Assembly (NCBI RefSeq): GCF_016908395.1
Contig: NZ_JAFBDU010000007.1
Coordinates: forward strand, 124,001 to 188,000
Reading direction: 5' to 3'
DNA: 64,000 nucleotides
Origin: Metabacillus crassostreae
GTDB taxonomy: Bacteria; Bacillota; Bacilli; Bacillales; Bacillaceae
Positions 48,325 through 57,645 of the stretch are shown piece after piece; position 1 is the first letter of the stretch, and each line of letters begins with the position of its first letter. The translations under genes were made by a program, and so were the position numbers. The notes below the pieces were generated by a model that saw nothing but the letters and a program-made list of their open reading frames with translations, was not told the DNA's origin and made no database searches.

Positions 48325-49869
48325 ATGCCTCAAACAGATGTAATTATAATTGGAAGTGGACTTGCAGCCCTTTCTACTGCATACCATCTTCGTCATAAGC
48401 ATATTACAGTGATTACTAAATCTTCATGGGTGACAAGTAACTCGATGCTTGCTCAAGGGGGGATTGCAGCTGCAGTTCATTACCGGGATTCATGGAAAAG
48501 TCACTTTGCAGATACGTTAGTTGCTGGATGCTATCATAATAACGAAACAAATGTTGAGTATCTTGTGCAAGATGGTCCTTCTTCAATACTTGAATGGTGT
48601 GACCGGGGAATGAATTTTGACTACGATGAAAAAGGTGAATTGCTTCTTGGAAAAGAAGGAGCACATACTTATCATAGAATCATTCATGCAGGTGGAGATG
48701 CTACTGGTAAAGAATTAACAAAGTTTTTATACGAAGTAACAAAATCATCTATCAATTTAATCGAAAATGAACTGGTTATCGATCTTATTATAAAAAATGG
48801 TCAATGCATAGGCGTTTATACGAAAAATAAGCAAGGTGAAATAGAGCAATATCTAGCAAGTAAAACGATTATAGCTAGTGGTGGTTGTGGTGCTGTATAT
48901 GGTCATACGTCAAATGCAGACGTTATTACAGGTGATGGAATTGCAATGGCTTACCGAGCAGGAGCAGAAATTGCAGATATGGAGTTTATTCAATTTCATC
49001 CAACAATGCTTCACATAGATGGGAAATGTGTTGGACTTATCTCAGAAGCTGTTAGAGGAGAAGGTGCAACATTAATTAACCAGAACGGTAAAGTATTTAT
49101 GAATGAACTTCATCATCAAGGTGATTTAGCGCCAAGAGATGTTGTATCAAGAGCTATTTTTGATGAAATGAAAAAAGGAAACAAAATCTACCTTGATATT
49201 TCAATGATTACGAACTTCACAACAAGATTTCCAACGATTTCAAAGCTATGTCGTGAACATAAAATTGACTTAGCTAGTGGGAAAATCCCTGTTGCTCCAG
49301 GAATGCACTTTTTAATGGGTGGAATCCTAACTAATGATAAAGGTGAGACGTCAATTCCAAATTTATTTGCGGTTGGAGAAGCAGCATGCACAGGTGTACA
49401 TGGTGCGAATAGACTGGCAAGTAATTCTTTGTTAGAAGGTCTTGTTTTTGGTAAAAGAATTGCTGAGTATATCTCTACATTATCTTTTGACAGAGAATAT
49501 TTCTTTAATGAAGTACCTTCTACGTATCTGACGGAAATAGAGCTACCAAATAAAAAAGAAATCCAAGAAATCATGACAAAATATGTGGGCATACAAAGAA
49601 CAGAAAAAGATTTACTTTATGCTGTCAAATGGTTTGAATCATATAAAGATCAAGTCTCTTTTTGGGACTTTAATGTGAATGATTTCACAATTGAACAAAT
49701 TGAAGTAATTAATATGTTAACAATTGGCTGGATCATATCGTCATCAGCATTAAGACGAACTGAAAGTAGAGGGGGTCATTTTCGACTAGATTTTCCTGAG
49801 AGTAATGATCAAATCTGGAGACAAAAATATGTTATTCGAACAAAAGATGAAATGCAAGTGGAGGTGTAA
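48325..49869 (+). CDS. nadB: L-aspartate oxidase
   Basis: FAD enzyme oxidising aspartate to iminoaspartate, the first step of de novo NAD synthesis. 514 residues. Dinucleotide-binding IIGSGLAALSTAYHL at the N-terminus; FAD/active-site signatures SNSMLAQGGIAAA, EFIQFHPTML, and GVHGANRLASNSLLEGLVFG. AGGAGGG precedes the ATG. It heads nadB-nadC-nadA, with 3 bases to nadC. Confidence 0.97.
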   Translation: MPQTDVIIIGSGLAALSTAYHLRHKHITVITKSSWVTSNSMLAQGGIAAAVHYRDSWKSHFADTLVAGCYHNNETNVEYLVQDGPSSILEWCDRGMNFDYDEKGELLLGKEGAHTYHRIIHAGGDATGKELTKFLYEVTKSSINLIENELVIDLIIKNGQCIGVYTKNKQGEIEQYLASKTIIASGGCGAVYGHTSNADVITGDGIAMAYRAGAEIADMEFIQFHPTMLHIDGKCVGLISEAVRGEGATLINQNGKVFMNELHHQGDLAPRDVVSRAIFDEMKKGNKIYLDISMITNFTTRFPTISKLCREHKIDLASGKIPVAPGMHFLMGGILTNDKGETSIPNLFAVGEAACTGVHGANRLASNSLLEGLVFGKRIAEYISTLSFDREYFFNEVPSTYLTEIELPNKKEIQEIMTKYVGIQRTEKDLLYAVKWFESYKDQVSFWDFNVNDFTIEQIEVINMLTIGWIISSSALRRTESRGGHFRLDFPESNDQIWRQKYVIRTKDEMQVEV

Positions 49870-49872
49870 CAG

Positions 49873-50703
49873 TTGAATACGATCAAATTAAAGAAAAAAT
49901 TAGAAGAATTCTTTTTAGAGGATCTTGGAGAATTAGATATTTCCAGTTCAACAATCTTTGGTGAAACCGCTAGAGGTGAAGCTGTTATTGTTGCAAAAGA
50001 AGATGGCATCTTCTCTGGTGCTAGTATTATAGAAGCAGGATACTCCCTCTTTCAGTCAGATCTTCTTGTGAACGTAAAAAAGCTTGATGGAGATGTATTA
50101 AAAAAGGGAGATATTATTGCTGAAATTGAAGGACCTGTTTCTGTCATTTTAAGTGGAGAGCGTGTTATTTTAAATTTAATGCAACGGATGAGTGGGATTG
50201 CTACTTTAACAAATCAAGCAATTAACTTACTGAAATCAGATTCTACTAGAATTTGTGATACAAGAAAAACATCACCTGGTCTAAGAATGTTTGAAAAATA
50301 TGCAGTTCGTTGTGGTGGTGGCTTCAACCATCGATTTGGATTGTATGATGGAGTCATGATTAAGGATAATCATATTGCTTTTGCGGGTTCTATTTATAAT
50401 GCTGTAAAAGAAGTAAGAAATAAAACAGGTCATATGGTCAAAATCGAGGTGGAAATTGAAACTGAAGAACAATTATTAGAAGCCATTGAAGCTAAAGCAG
50501 ATGTAATTATGTTTGATAATCGAACACCAGAGGAAGTAGCAAAATTTGTTAAGCTAACACCTAAACAAATTATCACTGAGGCTTCTGGAGGTATTGGCTT
50601 TCATAATTTAGCAGATTACCGTAATACAAATGTTGATTATATTTCTTTAGGAATGTTAACTCATTCATATAAATCATTGGATATTAGCTTAAATGTAAAA
50701 TAG
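49873..50703 (+). CDS. nadC: Quinolinate phosphoribosyltransferase
   Basis: Forms nicotinate mononucleotide from quinolinate and PRPP with loss of CO2. 276 residues, type II PRTase fold. The substrate-binding [17 protein letters not shown] and [20 protein letters not shown] motifs are exact. The start codon is TTG 49873, shortly after GGAGGTG. Middle gene of the nad operon. Confidence 0.97.
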   Translation: MNTIKLKKKLEEFFLEDLGELDISSSTIFGETARGEAVIVAKEDGIFSGASIIEAGYSLFQSDLLVNVKKLDGDVLKKGDIIAEIEGPVSVILSGERVILNLMQRMSGIATLTNQAINLLKSDSTRICDTRKTSPGLRMFEKYAVRCGGGFNHRFGLYDGVMIKDNHIAFAGSIYNAVKEVRNKTGHMVKIEVEIETEEQLLEAIEAKADVIMFDNRTPEEVAKFVKLTPKQIITEASGGIGFHNLADYRNTNVDYISLGMLTHSYKSLDISLNVK

Positions 50704-50716
50704 GGGGGAAATACAC

Positions 50717-51826
50717 GTGGAATTATTAGATATTCTTGAACATGAAAAAAAAGAGATGATGCCAGAATCTTATAAAACACGATCAACTGAAGAGATGGAA
50801 AAAAGAGTTAGAGAAATTAAAGAGAAGTTCGGCTCAAGATTGTATATCCCAGGACATCATTATCAAAAAGATGAAGTTGTTAAGTTCTCAGATGTTACAG
50901 GAGATTCATTACAGCTAGCACAAGCAGCTGCTAAAAATAAAGACGCAGAATATATTGTTTTTTGTGGTGTACACTTTATGGCGGAAACAGCTGATATGCT
51001 TACTACAGAACATCAAAAGGTTTTATTACCTGATATGAGAGCTGGTTGTTCTATGGCAGATATGGCTGATATTGAACAAACAGACAGAGCATGGGAAAAG
51101 CTTCAGAAGCTTTTTGGTGATACTATGCTACCTTTAACATATGTAAACTCAACCGCTGCTATTAAGGCTTTTGTTGGAAAAAACGGTGGAGCTACTGTTA
51201 CATCTTCAAATGCTAAAAAAATGCTCGAGTGGGCATTTTCACAAAAACAACGAATCTTATTTTTACCTGATCAACATCTAGGAAGAAATACTGCATTTGA
51301 TTTGGGCGTTCCTCTTGATAAGATGGCGATATGGAATCCTATCTCTAATGAATTAGAATACGATGGAAACCCTGAAGACGTTGTGGTTATTCTCTGGAAA
51401 GGGCATTGCTCTGTTCATGAAAACTTCACTGTGAAAAACATCGAGCATATACGTAAAACAGAGCCTGACATGAATATTATTGTTCATCCTGAATGTAGTC
51501 GTGAAGTTGTAGGCTTATCTGATTATGCTGGATCTACCAAATACATTATCGATATGATCGAAGCGGCAGAACCAGGAACTAAGTGGGCAATTGGGACAGA
51601 AATGAATCTTGTTAATAGAATCATTCAGCAGCATCCTGATAAGAAAATTGTCTCATTAAATCCATTTATGTGTCCATGCTTAACAATGAATCGAATTGAT
51701 CTTCCTCACTTATTATGGACATTAGAAGGTCTAGAAAAAGGGGAAACAGCTAACAGAATTGTTGTGCCTGAACATATAACCCAAGATGCAGTTCTAGCGC
51801 TAAATCGTATGCTAGCAAATGTATAA
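50717..51826 (+). CDS. nadA: Quinolinate synthase A, [4Fe-4S] enzyme
   Basis: Condenses iminoaspartate with dihydroxyacetone phosphate to quinolinate. 369 residues. Candidate cluster ligands Cys111 (RAGCSMADM), Cys231 ([10 protein letters not shown]) and one of Cys319/Cys321 ([11 protein letters not shown]) are in family positions. The start codon is GTG 50717, after GGGGGGAA. The cluster depends on NifS encoded divergently. A terminator follows. Confidence 0.97.
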   Translation: MELLDILEHEKKEMMPESYKTRSTEEMEKRVREIKEKFGSRLYIPGHHYQKDEVVKFSDVTGDSLQLAQAAAKNKDAEYIVFCGVHFMAETADMLTTEHQKVLLPDMRAGCSMADMADIEQTDRAWEKLQKLFGDTMLPLTYVNSTAAIKAFVGKNGGATVTSSNAKKMLEWAFSQKQRILFLPDQHLGRNTAFDLGVPLDKMAIWNPISNELEYDGNPEDVVVILWKGHCSVHENFTVKNIEHIRKTEPDMNIIVHPECSREVVGLSDYAGSTKYIIDMIEAAEPGTKWAIGTEMNLVNRIIQQHPDKKIVSLNPFMCPCLTMNRIDLPHLLWTLEGLEKGETANRIVVPEHITQDAVLALNRMLANV

Positions 51827-51865
51827 AAGGAAGAATAATGACTTCCTGCTGAAAATAAAAGAATA

Positions 51866-51909
51866 TATAGAAAAAAGACCAATTCATCAGATTTGGTCTT
51901 TTTTCTATA
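51866..51909. terminator. Terminator of nadBCA
   Basis: TATAGAAAAAAGACCAA (51866-51882) pairs perfectly over 17 bp with 51893-51909, with T runs on both sides of symmetry. Strong and potentially bidirectional. Confidence 0.95.
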
Positions 51910-52355
51910 GTAATTCTATAAATCAAATTAAACAAACTAAAACAAAAGTTGAATTAACTAGTGATACAGCTCATCTTTTGAATTATTGAATATAAAGCCA
52001 GCTCCTCTTGTTTTGCCCTCTCTCATTAAGAGCTTATTGGTAAAAATACCGATATTAAGAATACATCAGTCTTTATACATTGCTGCTTCCTTCAATCGAC
52101 TGAAAGCAAAAACATATAAGAAAATAGCCTTAATAATTTCCAAAAAACAAACATAGGTATAAATATAGCCATTTGAGAGGTAATCGTTTCTTTTATATTA
52201 ATTTTTAACATAATTACTGATTTCTTCTCATAACTTGTTATGAAGAATAATGGCATTATGCTTAAGTTCATATTTTGCTGAAAATAATGGTGTTTAGTAA
52301 AAATCATTATGATTCATTATCCATCAGATACTTTTTATGCTTAGGAGGGAAAGCA
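51910..52355. other. nadA-safA intergenic region
   Basis: About 450 AT-rich bases without a recognisable gene. A weak sigma-E candidate (TCATTAT at 52304-52310, 14 bases, CAGATACT at 52325-52332) lies just before safA but leaves almost no leader. No other structure was noted. Confidence 0.35.
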
Positions 52356-53726
52356 TTGAAAATTCATATTGTACAAAAAGGCGATACACTTTGGAAGATT
52401 GCAAAAAAATATGGAGTTAATTTTGAAGAAGTTAAGAGCATGAATACACAATTAAGTAATCCAGATTTAATTATGCCTGGTATGAAAATCAAAGTTCCTT
52501 CTGGAAATGTAGCTGTGAAAAAAGAAGCTCCAATTCAAAAGGAAGCTCCAATTCAGAAAGAAGCACCAATTAAGAAAGAAATGCCTTTAGCAGAGCATCC
52601 TTTTGCTAAAGAAAAACCAAAAGCAGTTGTAGATGTTGAAGACACTGTTCCTAAGGAACCTATCTCAGAAAAACCATCAAAACCTTATATACCGCCTGTA
52701 CCTAATGCACAACATCCGGTATATACTGGGATGGAAGCGAATAATTATTATACGGTGAATATGGCAATGATGCCGCAAATGGGAAATCCACAGCTACCAC
52801 CGAAACCAGCAAATGTGTTACCTGACATGACAAAAGTAGACGAAGAAATGCCTAACGAAAATCATCATGCAGAGCCATATTATCTACCAAAAGAAGAACA
52901 CCATGAGGAGGATTTAAAAGATATGGCCAACATGCCGAATGTACCAAACATGCCTAATATGCAGATGCCTGCCTATAATCAACCGGCAATGTATCAACCA
53001 CAACCGCAATATGTAGCACCACAATACATGGTGCCAGTTTCACCTGTATTACCGGGAACAGGACTTTGTCCACCATATTATCCTATGCAACAAATGCCTT
53101 ATGCGCCTGGTCCTGCTATGATGCCGAATCAGCCATATCCATCAGCTGTGAGTCCTGAAGCTTATGATGATGATGATTATGACTATGATCATGAAAATGT
53201 ACCAAATCAGCCTTATATGCCATATCAACAGCAAGTAGCTCCAGCTCATTATGGGCAAGGTCATGGATTTCCTGTAAACCCATATGCAGGCGTACCAGTT
53301 TCACCAGTTATGCCAGGAACAGGACTTGGCTATCCAAGTCAAGTGATGGGTGCTTATGGAGAAGCTCCAGATGGAGATTATGCTGAGCATGCTAATATGC
53401 CAAATCAGCCATATCCTCAAGTAGCTCCTGCTTATGATCAGGATGATTGTGGATGTGGAGGTCCGTCTCCACAGCAATATGCAAATCCATATCCTTATCA
53501 ACAAGGCTATCCTATGGCGCAGCAGCCTTATGGTGGATACCCAATGCAACAACCATACATGGCTCCACAAGGTTATGCACCATCACCATATGGTTATAAT
53601 CCATATGGCTATAATCAAACACCATACCCAGGTCAACCAGGTCAACCAGGTCAACCAGGTCAACTTGATCCGAGTGCGCAAATGTTTGGTATGCCAAATT
53701 ATGATCGTGAAGAAGAGGAAGATTAA
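52356..53726 (+). CDS. safA: Spore coat morphogenetic protein SafA
   Basis: Organises the inner coat and localises to the cortex-coat boundary. I take TTG 52356 (family start MKIHIVQKGDTLWKIAKKYG), preceded by AGGAGG (52343-52348), not the start at 52275. 456 residues, longer than the 387 of B. subtilis. An N-terminal LysM domain (1-47) is followed by an EAPIQK triple repeat, then a long low-complexity region rich in Pro, Tyr, Gln, Met and Asn. That region has a duplicated VPVSP-PGTGL motif, recurring NQPY and a GQP tandem near the C-terminus. Such regions support cross-linking in the coat. One CGCG pair (DDCGCGG) is the only cysteine cluster. Confidence 0.93.
   Translation: MKIHIVQKGDTLWKIAKKYGVNFEEVKSMNTQLSNPDLIMPGMKIKVPSGNVAVKKEAPIQKEAPIQKEAPIKKEMPLAEHPFAKEKPKAVVDVEDTVPKEPISEKPSKPYIPPVPNAQHPVYTGMEANNYYTVNMAMMPQMGNPQLPPKPANVLPDMTKVDEEMPNENHHAEPYYLPKEEHHEEDLKDMANMPNVPNMPNMQMPAYNQPAMYQPQPQYVAPQYMVPVSPVLPGTGLCPPYYPMQQMPYAPGPAMMPNQPYPSAVSPEAYDDDDYDYDHENVPNQPYMPYQQQVAPAHYGQGHGFPVNPYAGVPVSPVMPGTGLGYPSQVMGAYGEAPDGDYAEHANMPNQPYPQVAPAYDQDDCGCGGPSPQQYANPYPYQQGYPMAQQPYGGYPMQQPYMAPQGYAPSPYGYNPYGYNQTPYPGQPGQPGQPGQLDPSAQMFGMPNYDREEEED
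53628..53663 (+). repeat. Four tandem 9-bp repeats inside safA
   Basis: CCAGGTCAA is repeated four times without mismatch, encoding Pro-Gly-Gln units. It keeps frame and is a likely site of length variation between strains. Confidence 0.9.
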
Positions 53727-53737
53727 AATAATATGAC

Positions 53738-53772
53738 AAACAGGGGATGATATATTCATTCCCTGTTTTTAT
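53738..53772 (+). terminator. Terminator of safA
   Basis: AAACAGGGGATGA (53738-53750) pairs with TCATTCCCTGTTT (53756-53768) with one G-U pair, then T. Confidence 0.9.
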
Positions 53773-54094
53773 ATTTGGCTGATTTCGTAAACCTTGTTGT
53801 TTTTAGGAATCAGATGGAATCAACTTGGTACAAAATTAATTGAATATTATCTTCTTCAAATCGCACCTTCTATATAATAATACACTGCTTGCAACAGAGA
53901 ATGACGTCTAAAAGCAAAGAAACATATTACATACAAAAAACTAGTATTTGGCCGAAAATAAATGAATCTCCATTATTTAAACAAGTTGGCGTAAAGTAAC
54001 AGACTTATCTTCCTGCTTCAAGCACATCATAGGTAATGAGCAATTGATGATTGATTGCTTAATTTGAGTGTATCTAAACAGGGAGGTTTTTGTA
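53773..54094. other. safA to lipoprotein gene intergenic region
   Basis: About 320 bases. I looked for sigma-E and sigma-G promoters and found none convincing. No open frame with a ribosome site and no known RNA motif was seen. Confidence 0.35.
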
Positions 54095-54805
54095 TTGATA
54101 AACAGTAAAAAGGCTTCTACTTTAACGGCAATCGCTCTATTAACAACAAGTTTAACTGCTTGTAATGGTAATGAAGGTGCCCTAAATAATGGAGATAATG
54201 ATAACAATACTCGACCTATTGGATACTATTCAAATGAAAATACAGATGTTGATAATGAAGGACCTATCACAGAAATGATGGATGGCATGAATGACGAAGA
54301 TAATTATTTTCGTCGTGTAAATGACCGTTATGACAATCGTAACATGTCAAATCCAACAGTTCCTTTAGGTGACCGTGATAACGGTCTTGTACGAGATAAT
54401 CGTTTTAGTCATGGTGACGCAAACTATCATGGACACTTAAACGAGGTTGGTTATTATAATCGTGGAGATGGAGCAGTTTCAGATAAAGTAAAGAATGCGG
54501 TTGAGAAAATTGATAACGTAGATGATGCTCGTGTTTTAGTAACCGATGATAATGTAATCGTAGCTGTTGATACTCATGACAGAAACGATGCAGATATGAA
54601 AGAGAAAATCACGAGTGAAATACGAAAAATGACTAAAGGCAGAAATGTCCAAGTTATTACTGATGAAGGAACATTTACTCGTATACGAAATATTGACAAT
54701 GATATTCGTAATGGTGGAGACAGAGAAGCAATTGATACAGATGTTAATGATTTAATGGAAGATTTAGGGGATGCTATTCAACGTCCATTTAATGGTGAGC
54801 GCTAA
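54095..54805 (+). CDS. coxA: YhcN/YlaJ-family sporulation lipoprotein, CoxA-like
   Basis: TTG 54095, with AGGGAGG at 54080-54086, gives a 236-residue lipoprotein: a signal peptide with lipobox LTAC (Cys near residue 23), a long Asn/Asp/Arg-rich spacer, and a C-terminal domain (VKNAVEKIDNVDDARVLVTD) of the YhcN/YlaJ type found in spore lipoproteins. In B. subtilis the gene after safA is coxA, a cortex-associated protein of this family, and synteny supports the name. The symbol is tentative because the spacer is poorly conserved. Confidence 0.75.
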   Translation: MINSKKASTLTAIALLTTSLTACNGNEGALNNGDNDNNTRPIGYYSNENTDVDNEGPITEMMDGMNDEDNYFRRVNDRYDNRNMSNPTVPLGDRDNGLVRDNRFSHGDANYHGHLNEVGYYNRGDGAVSDKVKNAVEKIDNVDDARVLVTDDNVIVAVDTHDRNDADMKEKITSEIRKMTKGRNVQVITDEGTFTRIRNIDNDIRNGGDREAIDTDVNDLMEDLGDAIQRPFNGER

Positions 54806-54813
54806 ATTTTCGT

Positions 54814-54838
54814 AAAAAGGGGCAATGCCCCTTTTTTT
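54814..54838 (+). terminator. Terminator of the coxA-like gene
   Basis: AAAAAGGGGC pairs with GCCCCTTTTT around a 3-base loop (54814-54836). Compact and perfect. Confidence 0.92.
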
Positions 54839-54850
54839 ATTGATCTTTTT

Positions 54851-54880
54851 TGGATAATCCTTCTATAAATGGTCACAATA
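54851..54880 (+). promoter_or_regulatory. Sigma-F/sigma-G promoter candidate for bofC
   Basis: TGGATA (54851-54856) fits the forespore -35 (GnATA-type), and GGTCACAATA (54871-54880) fits the -10 consensus GGnnAnAnTn completely, with a 14-base gap. Forespore expression of bofC is known in B. subtilis. It lies 46 bases before the start codon. Confidence 0.65.
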
Positions 54881-54926
54881 ATAATTGAGATTGTGTTTAA
54901 TGAATTTTATGAACGAGGTGAGATTG

Positions 54927-55460
54927 GTGAGTAAGTTTCATCGTGGTCACATCATTACTGTTTGTTGTATTCTTGTTTTTATTGTAAGTATCACAGTAAC
55001 AAACGGTAGTCATCAGTATATAAGAGCAGAAGAACAGAGTGTAAGAGATCCATTAACAATTGAGGTTATCTTACAGCGGAAATATTTAGACGGAGAAGTT
55101 AGTGAAGAAATAACGAAGGAAACAATCCTTTCTATGGAGGATTTTTGGGCATCATATGAGAGCTGGCAGTTGGTTGATCAAAATGAAGATCGAGTTATTT
55201 TTAAAAAGAATATTGATGATATTTCACCTTTACTAAAGACAAATGGCTACTTTGGAATTGCAGGAGATGGGACACTCTCCATTTTTAATGGCAAGCCAGA
55301 AACAAGTGAAGTTATTCAATCTTTTTTTCAAATTGATATGGATAAGCTTGAAAGTCATAAGCATGATGAATTAATTCAAGGCATAAGAATACAAACAAAA
55401 GATCAATACTTAGAAGTAATAAAAATGTTTGAGACCTATTCAAAAGCTGAAAAAAAATAG
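54927..55460 (+). CDS. bofC: BofC, forespore regulator of the sigma-K checkpoint
   Basis: Intermembrane-space protein that restrains SpoIVB signalling, upstream of SpoIVFB. GTG 54927, 6 bases after GAGGTG (54915-54920), gives 177 residues; the longer frame from 54885 overlaps the promoter region. A signal peptide or membrane anchor lies at about 7-27. The conserved SMEDFWASYESWQLVDQ and DDISPLLKTNGYFGI segments, then SFFQIDMDKLESH, match BofC. ruvA follows after a terminator. Confidence 0.93.
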   Translation: MSKFHRGHIITVCCILVFIVSITVTNGSHQYIRAEEQSVRDPLTIEVILQRKYLDGEVSEEITKETILSMEDFWASYESWQLVDQNEDRVIFKKNIDDISPLLKTNGYFGIAGDGTLSIFNGKPETSEVIQSFFQIDMDKLESHKHDELIQGIRIQTKDQYLEVIKMFETYSKAEKK

Positions 55461-55467
55461 AAATTTT

Positions 55468-55498
55468 GCTAACTTAGATTTTTTCTGGTTAGCTTTTT
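55468..55498 (+). terminator. Terminator of bofC
   Basis: GCTAAC...GTTAGC (55468-55473 with 55488-55493) plus an inner TAGA/TCTG, then five T. Confidence 0.75.
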
Positions 55499-55689
55499 CT
55501 TTGTAAAAAGAGTTATTGCGCAAATCTATTTAAATCCATCATCAAAATATTGGCGAATGCAATATATATCAGCTTGTTTTTTCAGTTAGTTTTGCCTTCT
55601 TTTTTTGTATTGACGTCTTTTTTTAGAATGTCCTTTTCGAAAACTCCACAAACAACACTTTAATAATTCATACAATTTCCTTCACATCA

Positions 55690-55717
55690 TGGTAAAATAG
55701 AAGGGAACAATTGTACG
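55690..55717 (+). promoter_or_regulatory. ruvAB promoter with LexA-like box
   Basis: TGGTAAAAT (55690-55698) is an extended -10. Six bases later GGAACAATTGTACG (55704-55717) matches the Bacillus LexA consensus CGAAC-N4-GTTCG at 8 of 10 defined positions and would cover the transcription start. ruvAB belongs to the SOS regulon in B. subtilis. The 190 bases before it hold nothing else that I recognise. Confidence 0.55.
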
Positions 55718-55800
55718 GGTTCTTTTATTGTAATGAATTATCCTTCTGATTAGTCAAGTTTTTTGATACAATGAGGTACAGTCAATAAGAGGTGAAGGAA

Positions 55801-56409
55801 ATGATTGAATTTATTAAAGGGTATGTGGATAATGTAACACCTGAATACATTGTGATTGATCATAGAGGAATGGGGTATCAAATTCATACACCTAATCCTT
55901 TTAGCTATAGAAAGAATAGTAGTGAAGAAATCATTGTTTATACATATCAGCATGTTCGTGAGGATTTATTAGCTTTATATGGCTTTCCATCTAGAGAGGA
56001 AAAAGCACTTTTCATGAAGCTATTAAACGTAACAGGGATTGGACCAAAGGGTGCGCTTGCCATCTTAGCATCTGGAAATCCATCACAAGTTATCGAAGCA
56101 ATTGAAAATGAAAATGATACGTTTTTAGTGAAATTTCCTGGTGTGGGTAAAAAAACTGCACGTCAGATTATTCTTGATTTAAAAGGTAAATTGGAAGAAG
56201 TTGCCGCACTATATTCTCCAGACTTATTTACACATGAAGATATAGAACAAAAATACACAACAAACCAGGCATTAAATGAAGCAGTTGAAGCTTTAAAAGT
56301 TTTAGGCTATGCTGAACGTGAAATTAAAAAAGTTCTTCCTGCGTTACAGGAAGAAAGCTTAACGACAGATCTTTATATTAAAAAAGCATTGCAAAAGCTA
56401 TTAAAATAG
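55801..56409 (+). CDS. ruvA: Holliday junction helicase subunit RuvA
   Basis: Tetrameric junction-binding protein that loads RuvB for branch migration. ATG 55801, with AGAGGTG before it, gives 202 residues; GTG 55792 is inside the ribosome site. OB-fold N-terminus ([20 protein letters not shown]), helix-hairpin-helix motifs ([16 protein letters not shown] and [13 protein letters not shown]), and the C-terminal domain that contacts RuvB. ruvB follows within 9 bases. Confidence 0.97.
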   Translation: MIEFIKGYVDNVTPEYIVIDHRGMGYQIHTPNPFSYRKNSSEEIIVYTYQHVREDLLALYGFPSREEKALFMKLLNVTGIGPKGALAILASGNPSQVIEAIENENDTFLVKFPGVGKKTARQIILDLKGKLEEVAALYSPDLFTHEDIEQKYTTNQALNEAVEALKVLGYAEREIKKVLPALQEESLTTDLYIKKALQKLLK

Positions 56410-56418
56410 GTGATAAAT

Positions 56419-57423
56419 ATGGATGAACGTCTTGTATCCAGTGAAGCAGATTTACAAGAAACGTATATCGAACAAAGCTTAAGACCACAAACATTATCAC
56501 AATATATCGGACAAGATAAAGCAAAGGAAAACCTTAAAGTATTTATTGAAGCTGCAAAAATGAGAAGTGAGACTCTCGACCATGTCCTCTTGTACGGTCC
56601 CCCTGGATTAGGAAAGACCACATTGGCTACGATAATTGCAAATGAGATGGGTGTAAATATTAGGACAACATCAGGTCCTGCTATTGAAAGACCCGGTGAT
56701 TTAGCGGCGATTTTGACAGCACTTGAACCTGGTGATGTGCTTTTTATAGATGAAATCCACCGATTACAACGTTCAATTGAAGAGGTATTATATCCAGCAA
56801 TGGAGGACTTTTGTTTGGATATTGTGATTGGTAAGGGATCAACAGCTAGATCTGTTCGACTTGATCTTCCTCCTTTTACATTAATTGGTGCCACGACAAG
56901 GGTAGGCTTATTAACGGCTCCGCTTCGTGATCGCTTTGGAGTTTTAAGCAGATTAGAGTACTATAATGAAAGTCAATTAGCTCATATTATAGAGCGAACA
57001 GCTGATATTCTTGAAGTGGGTATTAAGCATGATGGTGCCATTGAAATGGCAAGAAGATCAAGAGGTACCCCTAGAATTGCCAATCGTTTATTAAGAAGAG
57101 TGAGAGATTTTGCTCAAGTTATGGGTGAAGACACGATCACATATGAGCTTGCAATTGATGCCTTGGAAAAACTCCAGGTTGATAAGTTAGGCTTAGATCA
57201 TATTGATCATAAGCTATTGTTAGGGATTATCGAAAAATTTCGTGGTGGACCGGTTGGGATTGATACAATTTCGGCTACAATAGGAGAAGAATCGCATACA
57301 ATCGAGGATGTTTATGAGCCTTATTTATTACAAATTGGCTTTCTCCAACGAACTCCAAGGGGAAGAATTGTAACAAATCTTGTTTATCATCATTTTCAAA
57401 TGGAGGCTCCACATCATGACTGA
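56419..57423 (+). CDS. ruvB: Holliday junction helicase motor RuvB
   Basis: AAA+ hexameric motor for branch migration. ATG 56419 ([11 protein letters not shown]) is the family start, with AGGTGAT at 56408-56413; GTG 56410 is inside it. 334 residues. Walker [10 protein letters not shown], Walker B FIDEIHR, sensor GATTR, and the C-terminal winged-helix DNA-binding domain (FLQRTPRGR). It overlaps the next small gene by eight bases. Confidence 0.98.
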   Translation: MDERLVSSEADLQETYIEQSLRPQTLSQYIGQDKAKENLKVFIEAAKMRSETLDHVLLYGPPGLGKTTLATIIANEMGVNIRTTSGPAIERPGDLAAILTALEPGDVLFIDEIHRLQRSIEEVLYPAMEDFCLDIVIGKGSTARSVRLDLPPFTLIGATTRVGLLTAPLRDRFGVLSRLEYYNESQLAHIIERTADILEVGIKHDGAIEMARRSRGTPRIANRLLRRVRDFAQVMGEDTITYELAIDALEKLQVDKLGLDHIDHKLLLGIIEKFRGGPVGIDTISATIGEESHTIEDVYEPYLLQIGFLQRTPRGRIVTNLVYHHFQMEAPHHD

Positions 57424-57616
57424 ATTTCCTAAGATACTCATGATATTAGGTGGATTACTATTAGTGATTGGATTTTTCATGCAATTTATTGGTAAACTAC
57501 CTGGTGACCTTATTTTTAAAAAAGGAAATACAACAGTCTTTTTTCCAATAGTAACTTGTATTGTTATAAGCATAGTGCTATCAATTGTCTTTTCAATTTT
57601 GGGTCGTTTTAAGTAA
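57416..57616 (+). CDS. yrzS: DUF2905 small membrane protein YrzS
   Basis: 66 residues from ATG 57416, with TGGAGG at 57401-57406; the longer frame from 57380 lies within ruvB. Two membrane segments are separated by [20 protein letters not shown], the hallmark of DUF2905. Function unknown. Translationally coupled to ruvB. Confidence 0.9.
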   Translation: MTEFPKILMILGGLLLVIGFFMQFIGKLPGDLIFKKGNTTVFFPIVTCIVISIVLSIVFSILGRFK

Positions 57617-57645
57617 CAAGTTTAGATAGAAAATAGGTGAGTTTA

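Noticed and set aside
52510-52580. Short tandem repeats in safA considered as a CRISPR-like array
   Set aside because: Units are in-frame EAPIQK codons without spacers; no cas genes anywhere in the window.
53301-53570. Open frames on both strands within safA
   Set aside because: Produced by the low-complexity repeats of safA; no start signals.
55669-55676. Perfect sigma-E -10 (CATACAAT) before ruvA
   Set aside because: No -35 match at 13-15 bases upstream, and ruvAB is not a sporulation operon; chance occurrence in AT-rich DNA.
57617-57645. Possible preQ1 riboswitch before queA
   Set aside because: Only 29 bases separate yrzS and queA and they show no preQ1 aptamer pattern.
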